NCBI RefSeq assembly: GCF_020073815.1
Contig: NZ_JAIQZJ010000006.1
Span: 273,087 to 337,086 of the forward strand
Direction: 5' to 3'
Length of the DNA: 64,000 nt
Origin: Nocardioides mangrovi
GTDB taxonomy: Bacteria; Actinomycetota; Actinomycetes; Propionibacteriales; Nocardioidaceae
The number at the start of each line of letters is the position of its first letter. The stretch's first letter is position 1. The notes under the pieces were generated by a model. That model was not told the origin of the DNA. It made no database searches and saw only the letters and a program-made list of their open reading frames with translations. Made by a program: the position numbers and the translations under genes. Shown here one piece after another: positions 49,221 to 59,167 of this stretch.

Positions 49221-50599
49221 GCGCGCTTCCCGAGCGGTTCGTGCTGGGGGCGGCGACGGCGGCGTACCAGATCGAGGGCGCCGCCGCCGAGGACGGCCGG
49301 GGACCCAGCATCTGGGACGTCTTCAGCCACACACCCGGCACGGTGCGCGACGGCGACACCGGCGACGTCGCCGCCGACCACTACCACCGGCTCGAGACCG
49401 ACCTGGACCTGATCGCGTCGCTGGGGCTGGACGCCTACAGGTTCTCGATCTCCTGGTCGCGCGTCCTCCCGACGGGCACCGGCGCGGTGAACGAGCCCGG
49501 CCTGGACTTCTACGAGCGGCTCGTCGACGGCCTGCTCGAGCGCGGCGTGGAGCCCGTCGCCACGCTCTACCACTGGGACCTCCCGCAGGAGCTGCAGCTC
49601 GCGGGCGGCTGGACGGAGCGGGCGACGAGCGCGGCGTTCGCGGGCTACGCCGAGGTCGTCGGGCGACGTCTGGGCGACCGGGTGCGGATGTGGACCACGC
49701 TCAACGAGCCGTTCTGCTCGGCGTACGTCGGCCACGCCGAGGGCCGGCACGCACCCGGTGTCGTGGACGAGGTGGCCGCCCTGCGGGCGGTGCACCACCT
49801 CAACCTCGCGCACGGGCAGGCGGTCGCCGCGCTGCGCGGGGTCGTGGAGCGCCGCGACGCGCTGTTCTCGGTCACGCACAACCTGGCCTCGCTCTACCCG
49901 GCCGATCCCGAGGACCCGGAGGACCTGGACGCGGTCCGCCAGATCGAGGCCCTCCACAACCGGGCGTTCGCCGAGCCCCAGCTGCGCGGCGTGCTGCCCG
50001 ACGACCTGGTGGACGACACGCGCGCGATCACCGACTGGTCCTTCGTGCTGCCCGGCGACCTCGAGCGCATCCACCAGCCGCTGGACGTGCTCGGCATCAA
50101 CTACTACACGACCGGGGTCGTCGCCCGTGGCCCCGAACGGTCGAGCGTCGGCAGTGTCTACCCGGGCGCGACCCGGGTCCAGCAGGTCGCACAGCCGGGC
50201 CCGCACACCGAGATGGGCTGGCACCTGGCGCCGGAGGGGCTCTACGACCTCCTGGCCTGGGCGCACCGGCGCTATCCCGAGCTCGAGCTGATGATCACCG
50301 AGAACGGAGCGGCCTTCGAGGACACCGTGGAGCTCGACGGGGGAGAGCGACGGGTCCACGACGGCGCCCGGGTCGACTACCTACGCACCCACCTCGCCGA
50401 GACCCTGCGGGCCGTGGACGACGGCATCCCGGTCACCGGCTACTTCGTGTGGTCGCTGATGGACAACTTCGAGTGGGCGCACGGCTACTCGAAGCGGTTC
50501 GGCATCACCCACGTCGACTACGCGACCCAGGAGCGCACGCTCAAGGACAGCGGTCGATGGGTGGCCGAGCTGGCGAGGACCCGGACGCTGCCGCACTGA
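49217..50599 (+). CDS. beta-glucosidase, glycoside hydrolase family 1
   Basis: This 460-residue cytoplasmic GH1 enzyme has the acid/base E164 in TLNEPFCSAYVGHAEG and the nucleophile E362 in MITENGAAFED. The N-terminus ATAAYQIEGAAAEDGRGPSIWD is classical. After alpha-xylosidase strips xylose, it would cleave the beta-1,4-glucose backbone units. The ATG overlaps the yicI stop by ATGA. It is the last gene of the operon. Confidence 0.95.
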   Translation: MSALPERFVLGAATAAYQIEGAAAEDGRGPSIWDVFSHTPGTVRDGDTGDVAADHYHRLETDLDLIASLGLDAYRFSISWSRVLPTGTGAVNEPGLDFYERLVDGLLERGVEPVATLYHWDLPQELQLAGGWTERATSAAFAGYAEVVGRRLGDRVRMWTTLNEPFCSAYVGHAEGRHAPGVVDEVAALRAVHHLNLAHGQAVAALRGVVERRDALFSVTHNLASLYPADPEDPEDLDAVRQIEALHNRAFAEPQLRGVLPDDLVDDTRAITDWSFVLPGDLERIHQPLDVLGINYYTTGVVARGPERSSVGSVYPGATRVQQVAQPGPHTEMGWHLAPEGLYDLLAWAHRRYPELELMITENGAAFEDTVELDGGERRVHDGARVDYLRTHLAETLRAVDDGIPVTGYFVWSLMDNFEWAHGYSKRFGITHVDYATQERTLKDSGRWVAELARTRTLPH

Positions 50600-50617
50600 G
50601 AGGGGTGCTGAGCCTCC

Positions 50618-50637
50618 CTGACATGACATAATGTCAG
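50618..50637. repeat. nested palindrome CTGACAT...ATGTCAG with TGACATAATGTCA core
   Basis: TGACAT-A-ATGTCA (50624-50636) is a perfect 13-base palindrome nested in the CTGACAT (50618-50624) / ATGTCAG (50631-50637) pair. A second short palindrome ATCGGCGAT follows at about 50641-50649. The base composition differs from the surroundings. It could be a transposon end, a recombinase site or an operator. Confidence 0.6.
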
Positions 50638-51055
50638 TTATCGGCGATATTCCCAGGCGGGGATCCACGCTCGGGAAGGGGTCAGGACGAGGGTCCTCCA
50701 CCGAGCCCTCGAGGCGGCTTCGGGAACAGCATCGACGTCTGCTTGAGCGCACGTCGCAGGCAGCGCGCCTGGAGGCTCTCGCTGCACGGCCGCAGGTGGT
50801 GCGGCTTCGCGGGACGCGCGCCGATCCCGTGGCTGCCGTCGATCCAGAGCCACCAGCACGGCTGCTCGGGTCCACGCCGAGCCGACGCCGGACGGTCCCT
50901 GCCCCAGCGTCGCCACGCGCCGGTGCCGCGGTCCGAGTCGGTCATGCCTGGTCATCGGCATCCGGGAGACCGATCTGGAGCCCGGCCGTGGTCTGGTGTC
51001 GTTCCGGCGCGAATCACACCGGTGTCAGGCTCTGTCCGGGGGACTCCGGCAGGGC

Positions 51056-51061
51056 TAGCGT
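51056..51061 (+). promoter_or_regulatory. -10 element of the leaderless YjbR-like gene
   Basis: TAGCGT ends 6 bases before ATG 51068; CCTGGC lies between and is not a ribosome binding site. Confidence 0.5.
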
Positions 51062-51067
51062 CCTGGC

Positions 51068-51466
51068 ATGCCGCATCCGCCGATGTTCGACGAGGACGAC
51101 CCGGTGCTCGGCCGGCTGCGCGAGATCACGCTCCAGCTGCCGGACGCTGCCGAGAAGGTGTCCTTCGGGATGCCGGCGTTCTTCACGACCAAGGTCTTCA
51201 CCTACTACGGCGGCCTGGAGAAGGTCGGCGACGGCCACGTCCGACACCTGACCTCGATGCTCGTCGTGGCCGACCCCGTGGACCGCCCGGCGCTGGTCGA
51301 GGACCCGCGCTGCTACCACCCGATGTACCTCGGCCCGGCCGGCTGGATCGGCTTCCACCTCACGGGCGACCCGGACTGGTCCGAGGTGGCCGAGCTGGTC
51401 GAGGCGTCCTACCGCCTCACCGCCGGCGCCCGTCGGGTCAAGCGCCTGGACGCGCACTCCCCCTGA
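51068..51466 (+). CDS. MmcQ/YjbR-family protein
   Basis: The 132-residue protein has the YjbR double-wing fold: SFGMPAFFTTKVFTYYGGL in the first half, then ADPVDRPALVEDPRCYHPMY and LGPAGWIGFHL, ending with VAELVEASYRLTA. The family is described as DNA-binding-like but has no firmly known role. It is preceded by a leaderless-type -10 and converges with the UvrA paralogue gene. Confidence 0.82.
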   Translation: MPHPPMFDEDDPVLGRLREITLQLPDAAEKVSFGMPAFFTTKVFTYYGGLEKVGDGHVRHLTSMLVVADPVDRPALVEDPRCYHPMYLGPAGWIGFHLTGDPDWSEVAELVEASYRLTAGARRVKRLDAHSP

Positions 51467-51499
51467 CGGCTCCAGGGCGATCCGTGGGCAGGACGAGCC

Positions 51500-53848
<2,349 letters not shown>

Positions 53849-53891
53849 GCGGTGCTGGCTCCTCTGATCGGTGCGGTCCGGTGCGGTCGAC

Positions 53892-54128
53892 TCAGTCCTC
53901 GGGCAGGGCGGCGAACGCCTTCTTGGTGTCCTTGTACCAACCCATGCCCTTGATGGGGTGCTTCCAGCGGCCCCGCATGTCGTTGTTCGCGGGCACGTGC
54001 GCCTCGTCGCCCGCGGCGACCTGGTCCTTGAGGTGCTGGTCCTGCTGGTTGATCACGTCGTCGGCGCTCTTGCCCTGGAAGGCCAGGTCGCAGGGACCGC
54101 CCATCTGGCGGCAGGTCATCGTCTTCAT
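53892..54128 (-). CDS. DUF1059-like small protein
   Basis: The 78-residue protein has the pattern MKTMTCRQMGGPCDLAFQG, then QDQHLKDQVAAGDE and GRWKHPIKGMGWYKD. It contains two cysteines and resembles the DUF1059 family of unknown role. It lies one base after the VOC gene stop, at the end of an AraC-VOC-DUF1059 run, so it is probably co-transcribed. ATG 54128 is chosen because the conserved region begins there. Confidence 0.75.
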   Translation of the reverse strand: MKTMTCRQMGGPCDLAFQGKSADDVINQQDQHLKDQVAAGDEAHVPANNDMRGRWKHPIKGMGWYKDTKKAFAALPED

Positions 54129-54129
54129 C

Positions 54130-54540
54130 TCAGGCCACCTCTCGGATCCGGACCAGGTTGCCGGCCGGGTCGCGGAAGGCGCAGTCGCGCAGGCCGTAGG
54201 GCTGGTCGATCGGCTCCTGGACGACCTCGGCGCCACTGGCCTGCACCGAGTCGAACGTCGCGTCGAGCTCGGTGGTTCCCAGGAGGATCCATCCGTAGGT
54301 GCCCTTGGCCATCATGTCGGCGATCATCTGGCGCTCGGCGTCGGTGATGCCGGGGTCGACGGCCGGCGGGCCGAGGAGGATCGAGGTGCCCGGCTGGTCG
54401 ACGGGGCCGACGGTGATCCAGCGCATGGTGCCGCTGCCGACGTCGGTGCGGACCTCGAAGCCGAGGACGTCGCGGTAGAAGGCGACCGAGGCGTCCGGGT
54501 CCTGGTGCGGGAGCACGGTGGTGTGGATGGTGATGTTCAT
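54130..54540 (-). CDS. VOC superfamily protein (glyoxalase/bleomycin-resistance fold)
   Basis: The 136-residue protein has VLPHQDPDASVAFYRDVLGF and the C-terminal DCAFRDPAGNLVRIRE, typical of the PhnB/glyoxalase-like branch. It lacks any marker of a particular substrate. On the minus strand TAGCGT at 54548-54553 ends 7 bases before the ATG, so it may have its own leaderless promoter inside the end of the AraC gene. The regulator lies 5 bases upstream. Confidence 0.85.
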   Translation of the reverse strand: MNITIHTTVLPHQDPDASVAFYRDVLGFEVRTDVGSGTMRWITVGPVDQPGTSILLGPPAVDPGITDAERQMIADMMAKGTYGWILLGTTELDATFDSVQASGAEVVQEPIDQPYGLRDCAFRDPAGNLVRIREVA

Positions 54541-54545
54541 GAGCG

Positions 54546-55007
54546 TCACGCTAGGTGCGGATCGACGCCCGGTGCTTCTCGATTCCTGATCGTTGTGGCG
54601 CGGACCGGCCGGCTGACCTGCTTCACGACGCACGACGGCACGCCCTTCATCTCCCGCGCGGCGTCCCGGTAGGCGCTCGGCGACATGCCCACCAGCTCGG
54701 AGAAGCGGGTGCTGAAGGTGCCCAGCGACTGGCAGCCGACCTCGAAGCAGACGTCGGTCACGCTGAGGTCGCCGCGGCGCAGCAGCGCCATCGCCCGCTC
54801 GATGCGCCGGGTCATCAGGTAGGAGTACGGCGACTCGCCGTACGCCGCCTTGAACGCCCGGCTCAGGTGGCCCGCCGACATGTGGGCGTCGCGGGCGAGG
54901 GCCTCGACATCGAGCGGCTGGGCGTAGTCACGGTCCATCCGGTCCCGCACCCGCCGCAGGCGCACGAGGTCCTGGCGCCGCTGGTCGTCGTTGGCCGGGC
55001 CGGTCAC
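54546..55007 (-). CDS. AraC-family transcriptional regulator
   Basis: The 153-residue protein is little more than an AraC/XylS DNA-binding domain with two helix-turn-helix units: VEALARDAHMSAGHLSRAF and VTDVCFEVGCQSLGTFSTRF, then the signature ELVGMSPSAYR. There is no N-terminal sensing domain. It is the first gene of the AraC-VOC-DUF1059 group and probably controls it. The start is GTG (VTGPANDD); CAGGAT lies 6 bases upstream. Confidence 0.9.
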   Translation of the reverse strand: MTGPANDDQRRQDLVRLRRVRDRMDRDYAQPLDVEALARDAHMSAGHLSRAFKAAYGESPYSYLMTRRIERAMALLRRGDLSVTDVCFEVGCQSLGTFSTRFSELVGMSPSAYRDAAREMKGVPSCVVKQVSRPVRATTIRNREAPGVDPHLA

Positions 55008-55026
55008 GCCCCGATCCTGCCACGGC

Positions 55027-55389
55027 TCACGCCGACGGCAGGTCCGAGCAGCCGGCCGCGTCGGGGGTGGCCTGCTCCACCACCCAGCCACCGGAGCTGG
55101 TCCTCGCGACCGAGACCCACCACTCGTCCTGCTCGCCCTCGTTGAGGATCACCACGGTGGCGGGGTCCTTGGCCCCGGAGTCCTGGACGACCCAGCCGTC
55201 GTCCGGCGGGTCGGGCAGCTCCGCGTCGGTGCCGAACCACGCGTCGAGGGCGTCGATCGGGCTCGCCGACCCCTGCTGGTCGAGGTCCGGGTGGTAGGTG
55301 CTGCCCGAGCAGGAGTCCCCGTCGTCGGAGCAGCCGGCTGCACCGAGGCCGACCAGCAGGAGCGCCAGGACGGCAGCCGTACGTCGCAC
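55027..55389 (-). CDS. small lipoprotein of unknown function
   Basis: The 120-residue product has a lipoprotein signal with lipobox GAAGC (C20) after a hydrophobic core LLLVGLG. The mature part is acidic and Trp-rich (DGWVVQDSG, DEWWVSVARTSSGGWVVEQ), suggesting two related beta-hairpin repeats. No family is recognised. GTG 55389 is chosen because it gives a normal signal peptide; CATGCT lies 6 bases before it. Confidence 0.6.
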   Translation of the reverse strand: MRRTAAVLALLLVGLGAAGCSDDGDSCSGSTYHPDLDQQGSASPIDALDAWFGTDAELPDPPDDGWVVQDSGAKDPATVVILNEGEQDEWWVSVARTSSGGWVVEQATPDAAGCSDLPSA

Positions 55390-55615
55390 CCGCCCAGCAT
55401 GGCAGCGGCTGCCACGTCGGCGCGGCCGCCGGGCGGGCCCGTGCCCCGGACGGGCCATCGCGTCCTAGTCCGGTGGGGCCATCTTTGCCCCGGGTTCGGC
55501 GGTTCGGCCGACCGCCGCGCGTCGGCCTCCCTACCGTCGACGAAGGCGGAGTCACCGGGATCGACCGGCCGACCGCCTCTGGGGGGACCACCGACGCGTG
55601 GGAGGAGGTAGAGCC
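55390..55615. other. intergenic region before the Cys/His-rich small gene
   Basis: Contains the inverted repeat CGGCGGT / ACCGCCG around TCGGCCG (about 55497-55517). TACCGT at 55532-55537 is a possible -10 with no good -35. A strong GGAGGAGG ribosome binding site stands at its end. Confidence 0.4.
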
Positions 55616-55771
55616 ATGTGGGACACCGTTCAGACGAACTCCGTGCATCTCTCGCACGACATGCCGTGCCCGCACTGCGGGCACGCCCTCCACACCTACC
55701 TTGCGTGTGGAGACGGCTGCGACTGCGAGCCGGCCAGGATCGGCAGGACCGCCGACCTGGTCCACGTCTGA
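55616..55771 (+). CDS. 51-residue Cys/His-rich small protein
   Basis: This short gene starts at ATG 55616 with a very strong ribosome binding site, GGAGGAGG at 55601-55608, seven bases away. The product has CPHCGHALH and then CGDGCDC, that is five Cys and several His in a row of 27 residues, enough for one or two zinc sites. The C-terminus RIGRTADLVHV is not charged. No known family is recognised. The start signal and motif density argue against chance. It converges with phoD. Confidence 0.65.
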   Translation: MWDTVQTNSVHLSHDMPCPHCGHALHTYLACGDGCDCEPARIGRTADLVHV

Positions 55772-55838
55772 GACCTGGCACCGACCAGGCTCATCCTCGA
55801 CCCCCCTCCGGGTCGCCGGCTCGACGCGTCTCGGCGTC

Positions 55839-57578
55839 TCAGCCGGCCGGGTCGACGGTCGCCACCCGCTTGAGCACGGGCTGTTCCGGGCGACCGTCGA
55901 CCTTCTCCGACTCCTCGGACGCGGGCACCTCGCCCGCCGTCCACCACATCCGCAGTCCCGCCGGCTCGACCTGCAGGACTGCGAGGTTGTTGTCGTACCA
56001 GGGTCCCTGCGTCACGGCCCACCGCAGTGGCTCCAGCGGCACCCGCCCGGTCAGGGAGAGCAGCCGGCCCACGACCCCGGACGCGCGGTAGGACGCAACC
56101 CGCATGAAGGCCCGCATCGGTGTCGGCAGCGGGTTGCGGATCGGCGAGCAGACCGCCTGCAGGATGCGGCTCGCCGCCACTCCGTCGCGCGGCCACGCCT
56201 CGGCCACGTAGCTGTGGTGCACGTCGCCGGAGAGGAACGTGATCGTCCGCGGTGCCCGGCCGCGGCGTCCCCGCGCGACGTCGAGCACGATCGCCGCCAC
56301 GTCCCGGAAGCCGCGCTGGAAGGCGGCCCAGTGCTCGAGGTCCGCGCGCTTGCGGGCGTACTCCCCCAGCGCCTTGCCCGGCGGGCCCCACGCGCCCTGG
56401 GCGATCGACTCGCCGAAGGACTCGATGTGGTGCAGGCCCGGCGAGAGCAGGAAGGGCAGCGACGTGCCGATCAGCAGGTGGTCGCGGTCCCCCGTCAGCT
56501 GGGTGTCGAGCCAGGCCAGCTCCTCGTCGTCGAGCATCGCCCGGCGGTCGGGCTGCAGCACCCGGGCGGCGCGTGAGTCGACGACCACCAGCCGCGCCTG
56601 GGTGTCGAAGTCGCGGCTGTAGCTCCACCGGTAGCGGGTCGGGTCGCGGTCGGCGCCGGCCGCGAGGTCGTCGAGCACCTCGCTCAGGTCGAGCTCGCCC
56701 GGGCCGTCGTACGACACGACCAGTCGCCAGACCGGGTCCTCGGCGCGCTCCTCCGGGCCGAGGTTGCCGAGGTGCTGGTGGACCCAGTACGACGCCAGCC
56801 CGCCGACGACGCGGTCGTGCCACCAGGAGGTGGCCTCCATCTCCTGGCGCCAGGTCCAGCTGGTGTTCCAGTCGTCGCGGATGTCGTGGTCGTCGAAGAT
56901 CATCGCGCTCGGCAGCGTGGACAGCAGCCACCTGTTGGCCGGGTCCGACCACGCGAGCTTGTAGAGGTGTGCGTACTCCAGGTAGTCCTTCAGCTCGTAC
57001 CACGGTGCCTGCTCCGGGTCGCGCCGCTGCTCGATGAACTCCCGCATCCGCGGGCTGGTCTCGTCGGCGTACACCTGGTCGCCGAGGAAGAGCACCAGGT
57101 CCGGCCACCGCTCCCCCGGGTCCTCCGAGCCCGCCTCCGTGACGCCGGCCAGGAAGAGGGCGTAGGCGCGGAGGGCATCGACGCCGAACTCGTCGTTGCC
57201 CTCACGGTCGTGGCTGATGCTCACCCGGCACGAGCCGAAGGCCATCCGCAGCGGCCGACCCGGCTCGAGGGTCGCGATCACCGACGGCGGGTAGGCCGCG
57301 AGCTCGCCCGACGCCGGCGGCCAGACCCGGACCCCGTCGACGTCCACGGTGTACGGCGTGGTCGTCCCGGGCGTGAGACCGGTCAGCTCGACGAGCGCGT
57401 AGTGGTGACCGTGCACGCGGAAGGTCGCCGCGCCGGCGCGTTGGTCGCCGGCGACGACCTCGACCGTGGCGGCGTCCGCCGTCTCGACCCAGACGCACGC
57501 GGTGGTCGCATCGACGTGGCGGAGCAGCGGCCCCAGCACCAGCAGCTCGTCGGCCGCGTCACTCGCCGGGTCGGTCAT
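55839..57578 (-). CDS. phoD: PhoD-like alkaline phosphatase/phosphodiesterase
   Basis: This 579-residue protein has the PhoD metallophosphatase core: GSCRVSISHDREG, LFLGDQVYADE, MIFDDHDIRDDWN and the late FLSGDVHHSYVAEAW. These carry the metal ligands. An N-terminal beta domain (VLGPLLRHVDATTACVWVE) precedes it. No twin-arginine signal is evident, unlike many secreted PhoD enzymes, so it may be cytoplasmic. ATG 57578 is chosen; the frame is open upstream. TAGGGT lies 8 bases before it on the minus strand, back to back with the -10 of the divergent gene. Confidence 0.88.
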   Translation of the reverse strand: MTDPASDAADELLVLGPLLRHVDATTACVWVETADAATVEVVAGDQRAGAATFRVHGHHYALVELTGLTPGTTTPYTVDVDGVRVWPPASGELAAYPPSVIATLEPGRPLRMAFGSCRVSISHDREGNDEFGVDALRAYALFLAGVTEAGSEDPGERWPDLVLFLGDQVYADETSPRMREFIEQRRDPEQAPWYELKDYLEYAHLYKLAWSDPANRWLLSTLPSAMIFDDHDIRDDWNTSWTWRQEMEATSWWHDRVVGGLASYWVHQHLGNLGPEERAEDPVWRLVVSYDGPGELDLSEVLDDLAAGADRDPTRYRWSYSRDFDTQARLVVVDSRAARVLQPDRRAMLDDEELAWLDTQLTGDRDHLLIGTSLPFLLSPGLHHIESFGESIAQGAWGPPGKALGEYARKRADLEHWAAFQRGFRDVAAIVLDVARGRRGRAPRTITFLSGDVHHSYVAEAWPRDGVAASRILQAVCSPIRNPLPTPMRAFMRVASYRASGVVGRLLSLTGRVPLEPLRWAVTQGPWYDNNLAVLQVEPAGLRMWWTAGEVPASEESEKVDGRPEQPVLKRVATVDPAG

Positions 57579-57599
57579 GCGTCGAGACCCTACGCGTAA

Positions 57600-57605
57600 T
57601 ACTCT
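57600..57605 (+). promoter_or_regulatory. -10 element of the leaderless membrane-protein gene
   Basis: TACTCT ends 7 bases before ATG 57613. The minus-strand TAGGGT (57587-57592) for phoD is only 7 bases away, so the two promoters are nearly superimposed in a 34-base gap between start codons. Confidence 0.5.
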
Positions 57606-57612
57606 GTGCGCC

Positions 57613-58023
57613 ATGGCGACTCCCGAGCGACGTACCGCACCCAGCGTCCCCGCCCACCCGAGCACCTCGGCGGTCCCCGCTGGCCCGGTCCCGGTCGTCG
57701 CCCCGGCCGGCTGGATGCTCATCCTCGTCTCGGGCATCGGGATGGTCCTCGCCAGCTGGACGCTCTTCGGCGTCGAGGCGTCGGGCATGTGGGCCGGCTA
57801 CCGCGTCGGCTTCATCGGCACCGTCGTCATCATCTGCGCGATGCTGCTCAACACCTCGCTCCCGGCCAAGCCGACCCTCGGCCTCCTGGGCTTGCTCGGC
57901 ATCCTCACCGTGCTCTTCGGCGTCTTCATCGACCAGGGCAAGACCGTGATGCTCACCGAGCTCATCGGCGGCGCCGCGCTGCTGGTCGGCACCGGCCTGT
58001 ACGGCGCCGGCCGCAAGTCCTGA
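57613..58023 (+). CDS. small four-helix membrane protein, unknown function
   Basis: The 136-residue product has a proline-rich cytoplasmic N-terminus of about 32 residues. Four hydrophobic segments follow: WMLILVSGIGMVLASW, GFIGTVVIICAMLL, LGLLGLLGILTVLFGVFI and LTELIGGAALLVGTGL. No known family. The start is supported by a leaderless -10 at 57600-57605. It ends before a hairpin terminator shared with the alcohol dehydrogenase gene. Confidence 0.7.
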   Translation: MATPERRTAPSVPAHPSTSAVPAGPVPVVAPAGWMLILVSGIGMVLASWTLFGVEASGMWAGYRVGFIGTVVIICAMLLNTSLPAKPTLGLLGLLGILTVLFGVFIDQGKTVMLTELIGGAALLVGTGLYGAGRKS

Positions 58024-58040
58024 CCTGCGGCTGATCGGCT

Positions 58041-58068
58041 CCTGACCGGCCCCTCCGGACCGGTCAGG
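58041..58068. terminator. bidirectional hairpin terminator between convergent genes
   Basis: CCTGACCGG (58041-58049) and CCGGTCAGG (58060-58068) form a perfect 9-bp stem with a 10-base loop. The right arm includes the stop codon of the alcohol dehydrogenase gene. There is no T run. Confidence 0.65.
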
Positions 58069-59083
58069 GCTGCACGAGCACCTTGATCGCCCGGCGCTCG
58101 TCCATCGCGCGGTAGCCGTCGGCGACCTCGTCGAGCGGCACCGTCAGGTCGAAGACCCGGCCCGGGTCGATGCCGCCCTCGAGCACGCGGTCCAGCAGCT
58201 CGGGGAGGTACTTCCGGGTGGGCGCCATGCCGCCGGCCAGGGCCACGTTCTTGCGGAACATGATCGGGTAGAGCGGCAGGTCCACGCCGTGAGGCACGCC
58301 CACCATCCCGACCCGAGCCCCCGGCCGCGCGATCCGGAACGCCGTGTTCATCGACTGGTTCGTGCCCACGCACTCGAGCACCGCGTCGGCGCCGACGCCG
58401 TCGGTGAGCTCGAGCACCGCGTCGACGCCCTCCTGGTCGCGCTCGGCCACGATGTCGGTTGCGCCGAACGCGCGGGCCAGCTCCTGGCGGGGCTGGTGCC
58501 GCGACATCGCGATGACCCGCTCGGCGCCCATCAGCGAGGCCGAGAGCACGCCGAACAGGCCGACCGCGCCGTCACCGACGACGACCGCCGTACCGCCCTC
58601 GCGGACGCCGGCGGAGACGGCCGCGTGCCAGCCGGTCGGGAAGACGTCGGCCAGCGTGAGCAGCGACGGGATCAGTCCCTCGTCGGGCATCCCGTCGGTC
58701 TTCACGAGGCTGCCCTCGGCCTGGGTCACCCGGGTGTACTCGGCCTGGCCGCTCGCGGTGAAGCCCAGGTTGACGCAGCCGGACTGGGCGCCGGCCAGGC
58801 AGTGCGGGCAGGTGTTGTCGCAGTGGTCGAACGGCACCACGACGAAGTCGCCGGGCCGGAAGGACGTGACGGCGGAGCCGACCTCCTCGACCACGCCGAC
58901 GCACTCGTGGCCGATCGTGTCGCCCGGGGTGATCGCGTTCTCGCCGCGGTAGGGCCACAGGTCGGAGCCGCAGATGCAGCCCGCGACGACGCGGACGACC
59001 GCGTCGGTCGGGACCTCGATCGTGGGGTCGGGGACGTCGGAGACCCGGATGTCACGGGTGCCGTGGATCGTCGTGGCGCGCAT
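58064..59083 (-). CDS. zinc-dependent alcohol dehydrogenase family protein
   Basis: This 339-residue MDR enzyme has the catalytic zinc ligands (CICGSD and GHECVGVV) and the four structural-zinc cysteines in HCDNTCPHCLAGAQSGC. The nucleotide-binding VVVGDGAVGLFGVLSASLMG follows. The substrate alcohol is unknown. ATG 59083 (MRATTIHG) has GGAGG nine bases upstream; an ATG at 59092 directly abuts that site and is less likely. It is divergent from the HTH-MurA gene. Confidence 0.92.
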   Translation of the reverse strand: MRATTIHGTRDIRVSDVPDPTIEVPTDAVVRVVAGCICGSDLWPYRGENAITPGDTIGHECVGVVEEVGSAVTSFRPGDFVVVPFDHCDNTCPHCLAGAQSGCVNLGFTASGQAEYTRVTQAEGSLVKTDGMPDEGLIPSLLTLADVFPTGWHAAVSAGVREGGTAVVVGDGAVGLFGVLSASLMGAERVIAMSRHQPRQELARAFGATDIVAERDQEGVDAVLELTDGVGADAVLECVGTNQSMNTAFRIARPGARVGMVGVPHGVDLPLYPIMFRKNVALAGGMAPTRKYLPELLDRVLEGGIDPGRVFDLTVPLDEVADGYRAMDERRAIKVLVQP

Positions 59084-59132
59084 GTCCCCCATCCTCCCAG
59101 GCGGGACGCGACACCCCGCGACCCGGGGTTTC

Positions 59133-59160
59133 TTGCGTTATCTCACATGTGAGTTACCGT
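59133..59160 (+). promoter_or_regulatory. leaderless promoter of the HTH-MurA gene
   Basis: TTGCGT (59133-59138) and TACCGT (59155-59160) are 16 bases apart. The -10 ends 7 bases before ATG 59168, so transcription should begin at or next to the start codon. Confidence 0.6.
59142..59153. promoter_or_regulatory. palindrome CTCACATGTGAG in the promoter spacer (candidate HTH operator)
   Basis: A perfect 12-base palindrome, extended by near-symmetric TTA/TTA flanks, fills the spacer between -35 and -10. A dimer bound here would block RNA polymerase. The gene it controls encodes an XRE-type HTH, so autorepression is the simplest idea. Confidence 0.65.
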
Positions 59161-59167
59161 GGCTGAC

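Larger units (their letters stand above)
50600..51067. other. 468-base region without a supported gene
   Basis: Reading frames exist on both strands (plus from ATG 50631; minus at about 50682-50945) but none has a recognisable product, a ribosome binding site or family motif. The left edge holds a locally AT-richer palindrome cluster at 50618-50660. The right edge holds TAGCGT (51056-51061), the -10 of the next gene. It may be a decayed insertion. Confidence 0.5.

Noticed and set aside
50682..50945. Minus-strand frame of 87 codons in the same gap
   Set aside because: No motif, no start signal; could be a remnant but not supported as a gene.
50631..51251. Plus-strand frame beginning in the TGACATAATGTCA palindrome
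   Set aside because: Runs out of frame through the real YjbR-like gene; no ribosome binding site and no recognisable domain.
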